A stretch of DNA of 22,082 nucleotides. It comes from an uncultured Roseiflexaceae bacterium. Lineage in GTDB: Bacteria; Chloroflexota; Chloroflexia; Chloroflexales; Roseiflexaceae. The notes beneath the pieces are model-generated. The model saw only the letters and a list, made by a program, of their open reading frames with translations. It did not search any database and was not told the origin of the DNA. Shown here piece after piece: positions 21,781-22,082 of this stretch; position 1 is the first letter of the stretch, and the number at the start of each line of letters is the position of its first letter. Where the stretch lies: assembly GCA_937988885.1 (NCBI GenBank), contig CALKHR010000128.1:1-22082 (forward strand), given 5' to 3'. The translations under genes were made by a program, and so were the position numbers.

Positions 21781-22082
21781 ATTTATCTTTACGAAGTGTA
21801 GAAATGAAACTGAAAAGCATGTCTGGACTCCCTAATTATTAACCATTGTTACTCTATCTGGATGAAAATAGGTAGACATTTGATTGATTGGCACAATAGG
21901 TAATTTATCAGCGCCGCTAGGTGCTTTTATCTCGCTTTGAGGTGGATATTGATGCGATGATACAGTTTATTGGCCTGAGACAGCTCAATATCCTCAGTGG
22001 AATTAGCTTCGATTATTAAGCGCTCGTTTCAGAGCGTGTTTAAGAATTATGCGTATTATGATGATGATCAAGCCAACGGAGC
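21781..22082. other. AT-rich stretch after the Rhs tip, no gene seen
   Basis: Only open frames of about a dozen codons are present, so no immunity protein can be called. Two inverted repeats are visible: GGATATTGA (21944-21952) with TCAATATCC (21985-21993), and CGCTC (22021-22025) with GAGCG (22032-22036). The last 30 bases hold an ATG at about 22048 that opens to the window edge and could begin another gene. Confidence 0.5.

Noticed and set aside
1..22082. tRNA, rRNA or riboswitch genes
   Set aside because: I looked for cloverleaf-like arms and conserved rRNA or riboswitch cores on both strands and saw none, though a covariance search would be more sensitive.

Overview
The window looks like chromosome from a free-living, fairly GC-rich bacterium, most likely a member of Chloroflexota (Chloroflexia). 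The clues are a DinG-type helicase with an N-terminal exonuclease domain, a DUF2089 regulator, GGD-rich solenoid proteins beside a DrrAB-like exporter, an Rhs tip of the 'GRFISADTVVPG' type, and dispersed intergenic repeats flanked by TGTCATTC-type ends. The assignment comes from reading the proteins, not from a search.

Left part (1-9108). A nucleoside hydrolase gene, broken by one in-frame amber codon, runs off the left edge behind a histidine-phosphatase-like gene that lacks the usual second histidine. Divergent from them is a UbiB/ABC1-type kinase whose -10 box lies inside a palindrome only a few bases before its GTG start. Next come a flippase-like membrane protein, a 29-codon small ORF overlapping both neighbours by start/stop codons, an FAD oxidoreductase and two extended SDR sugar epimerase/dehydratase-like enzymes. 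Together these resemble a small glycolipid or isoprenoid-linked sugar cluster. Two good terminators close the epimerase genes, and exonuclease III follows on the opposite strand.

Middle (9109-16959). After 735 bases of non-coding repeats lies the most interesting unit: an eight-gene minus-strand operon with gaps of 14-46 bases. In transcription order it encodes a 76-residue protein, a 373-residue GGD-solenoid protein, an ABC ATPase, two ABC-2 permeases, a DUF2089 zinc-ribbon/HTH regulator, a 121-residue protein and a 652-residue GGD-solenoid protein with coiled coil and proline-rich linker. The four proteins that are neither transporter parts nor the 76-residue protein all carry the same roughly 19-residue helical-hairpin (SHOCT-like) module. 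The operon has a clear promoter and a repeated TGTCAATAAGT element between promoter and first gene. By analogy with YvlB/LiaX (DUF4097) proteins of Firmicutes I infer an envelope-stress or peptide-export system, but this arrangement is not one I recognise as described.

Right part (16960-22082). A 74-base-spaced direct repeat and a promoter precede a 931-residue exonuclease-DinG helicase gene, which ends in a strong terminator. Beyond it the sequence turns AT-rich and gene-poor: a possible broken small membrane-protein gene, then an orphan Rhs C-terminus whose GC-rich core switches abruptly to an AT-rich, glycine/serine-rich tip of unknown function. This looks like the debris of a polymorphic-toxin locus.
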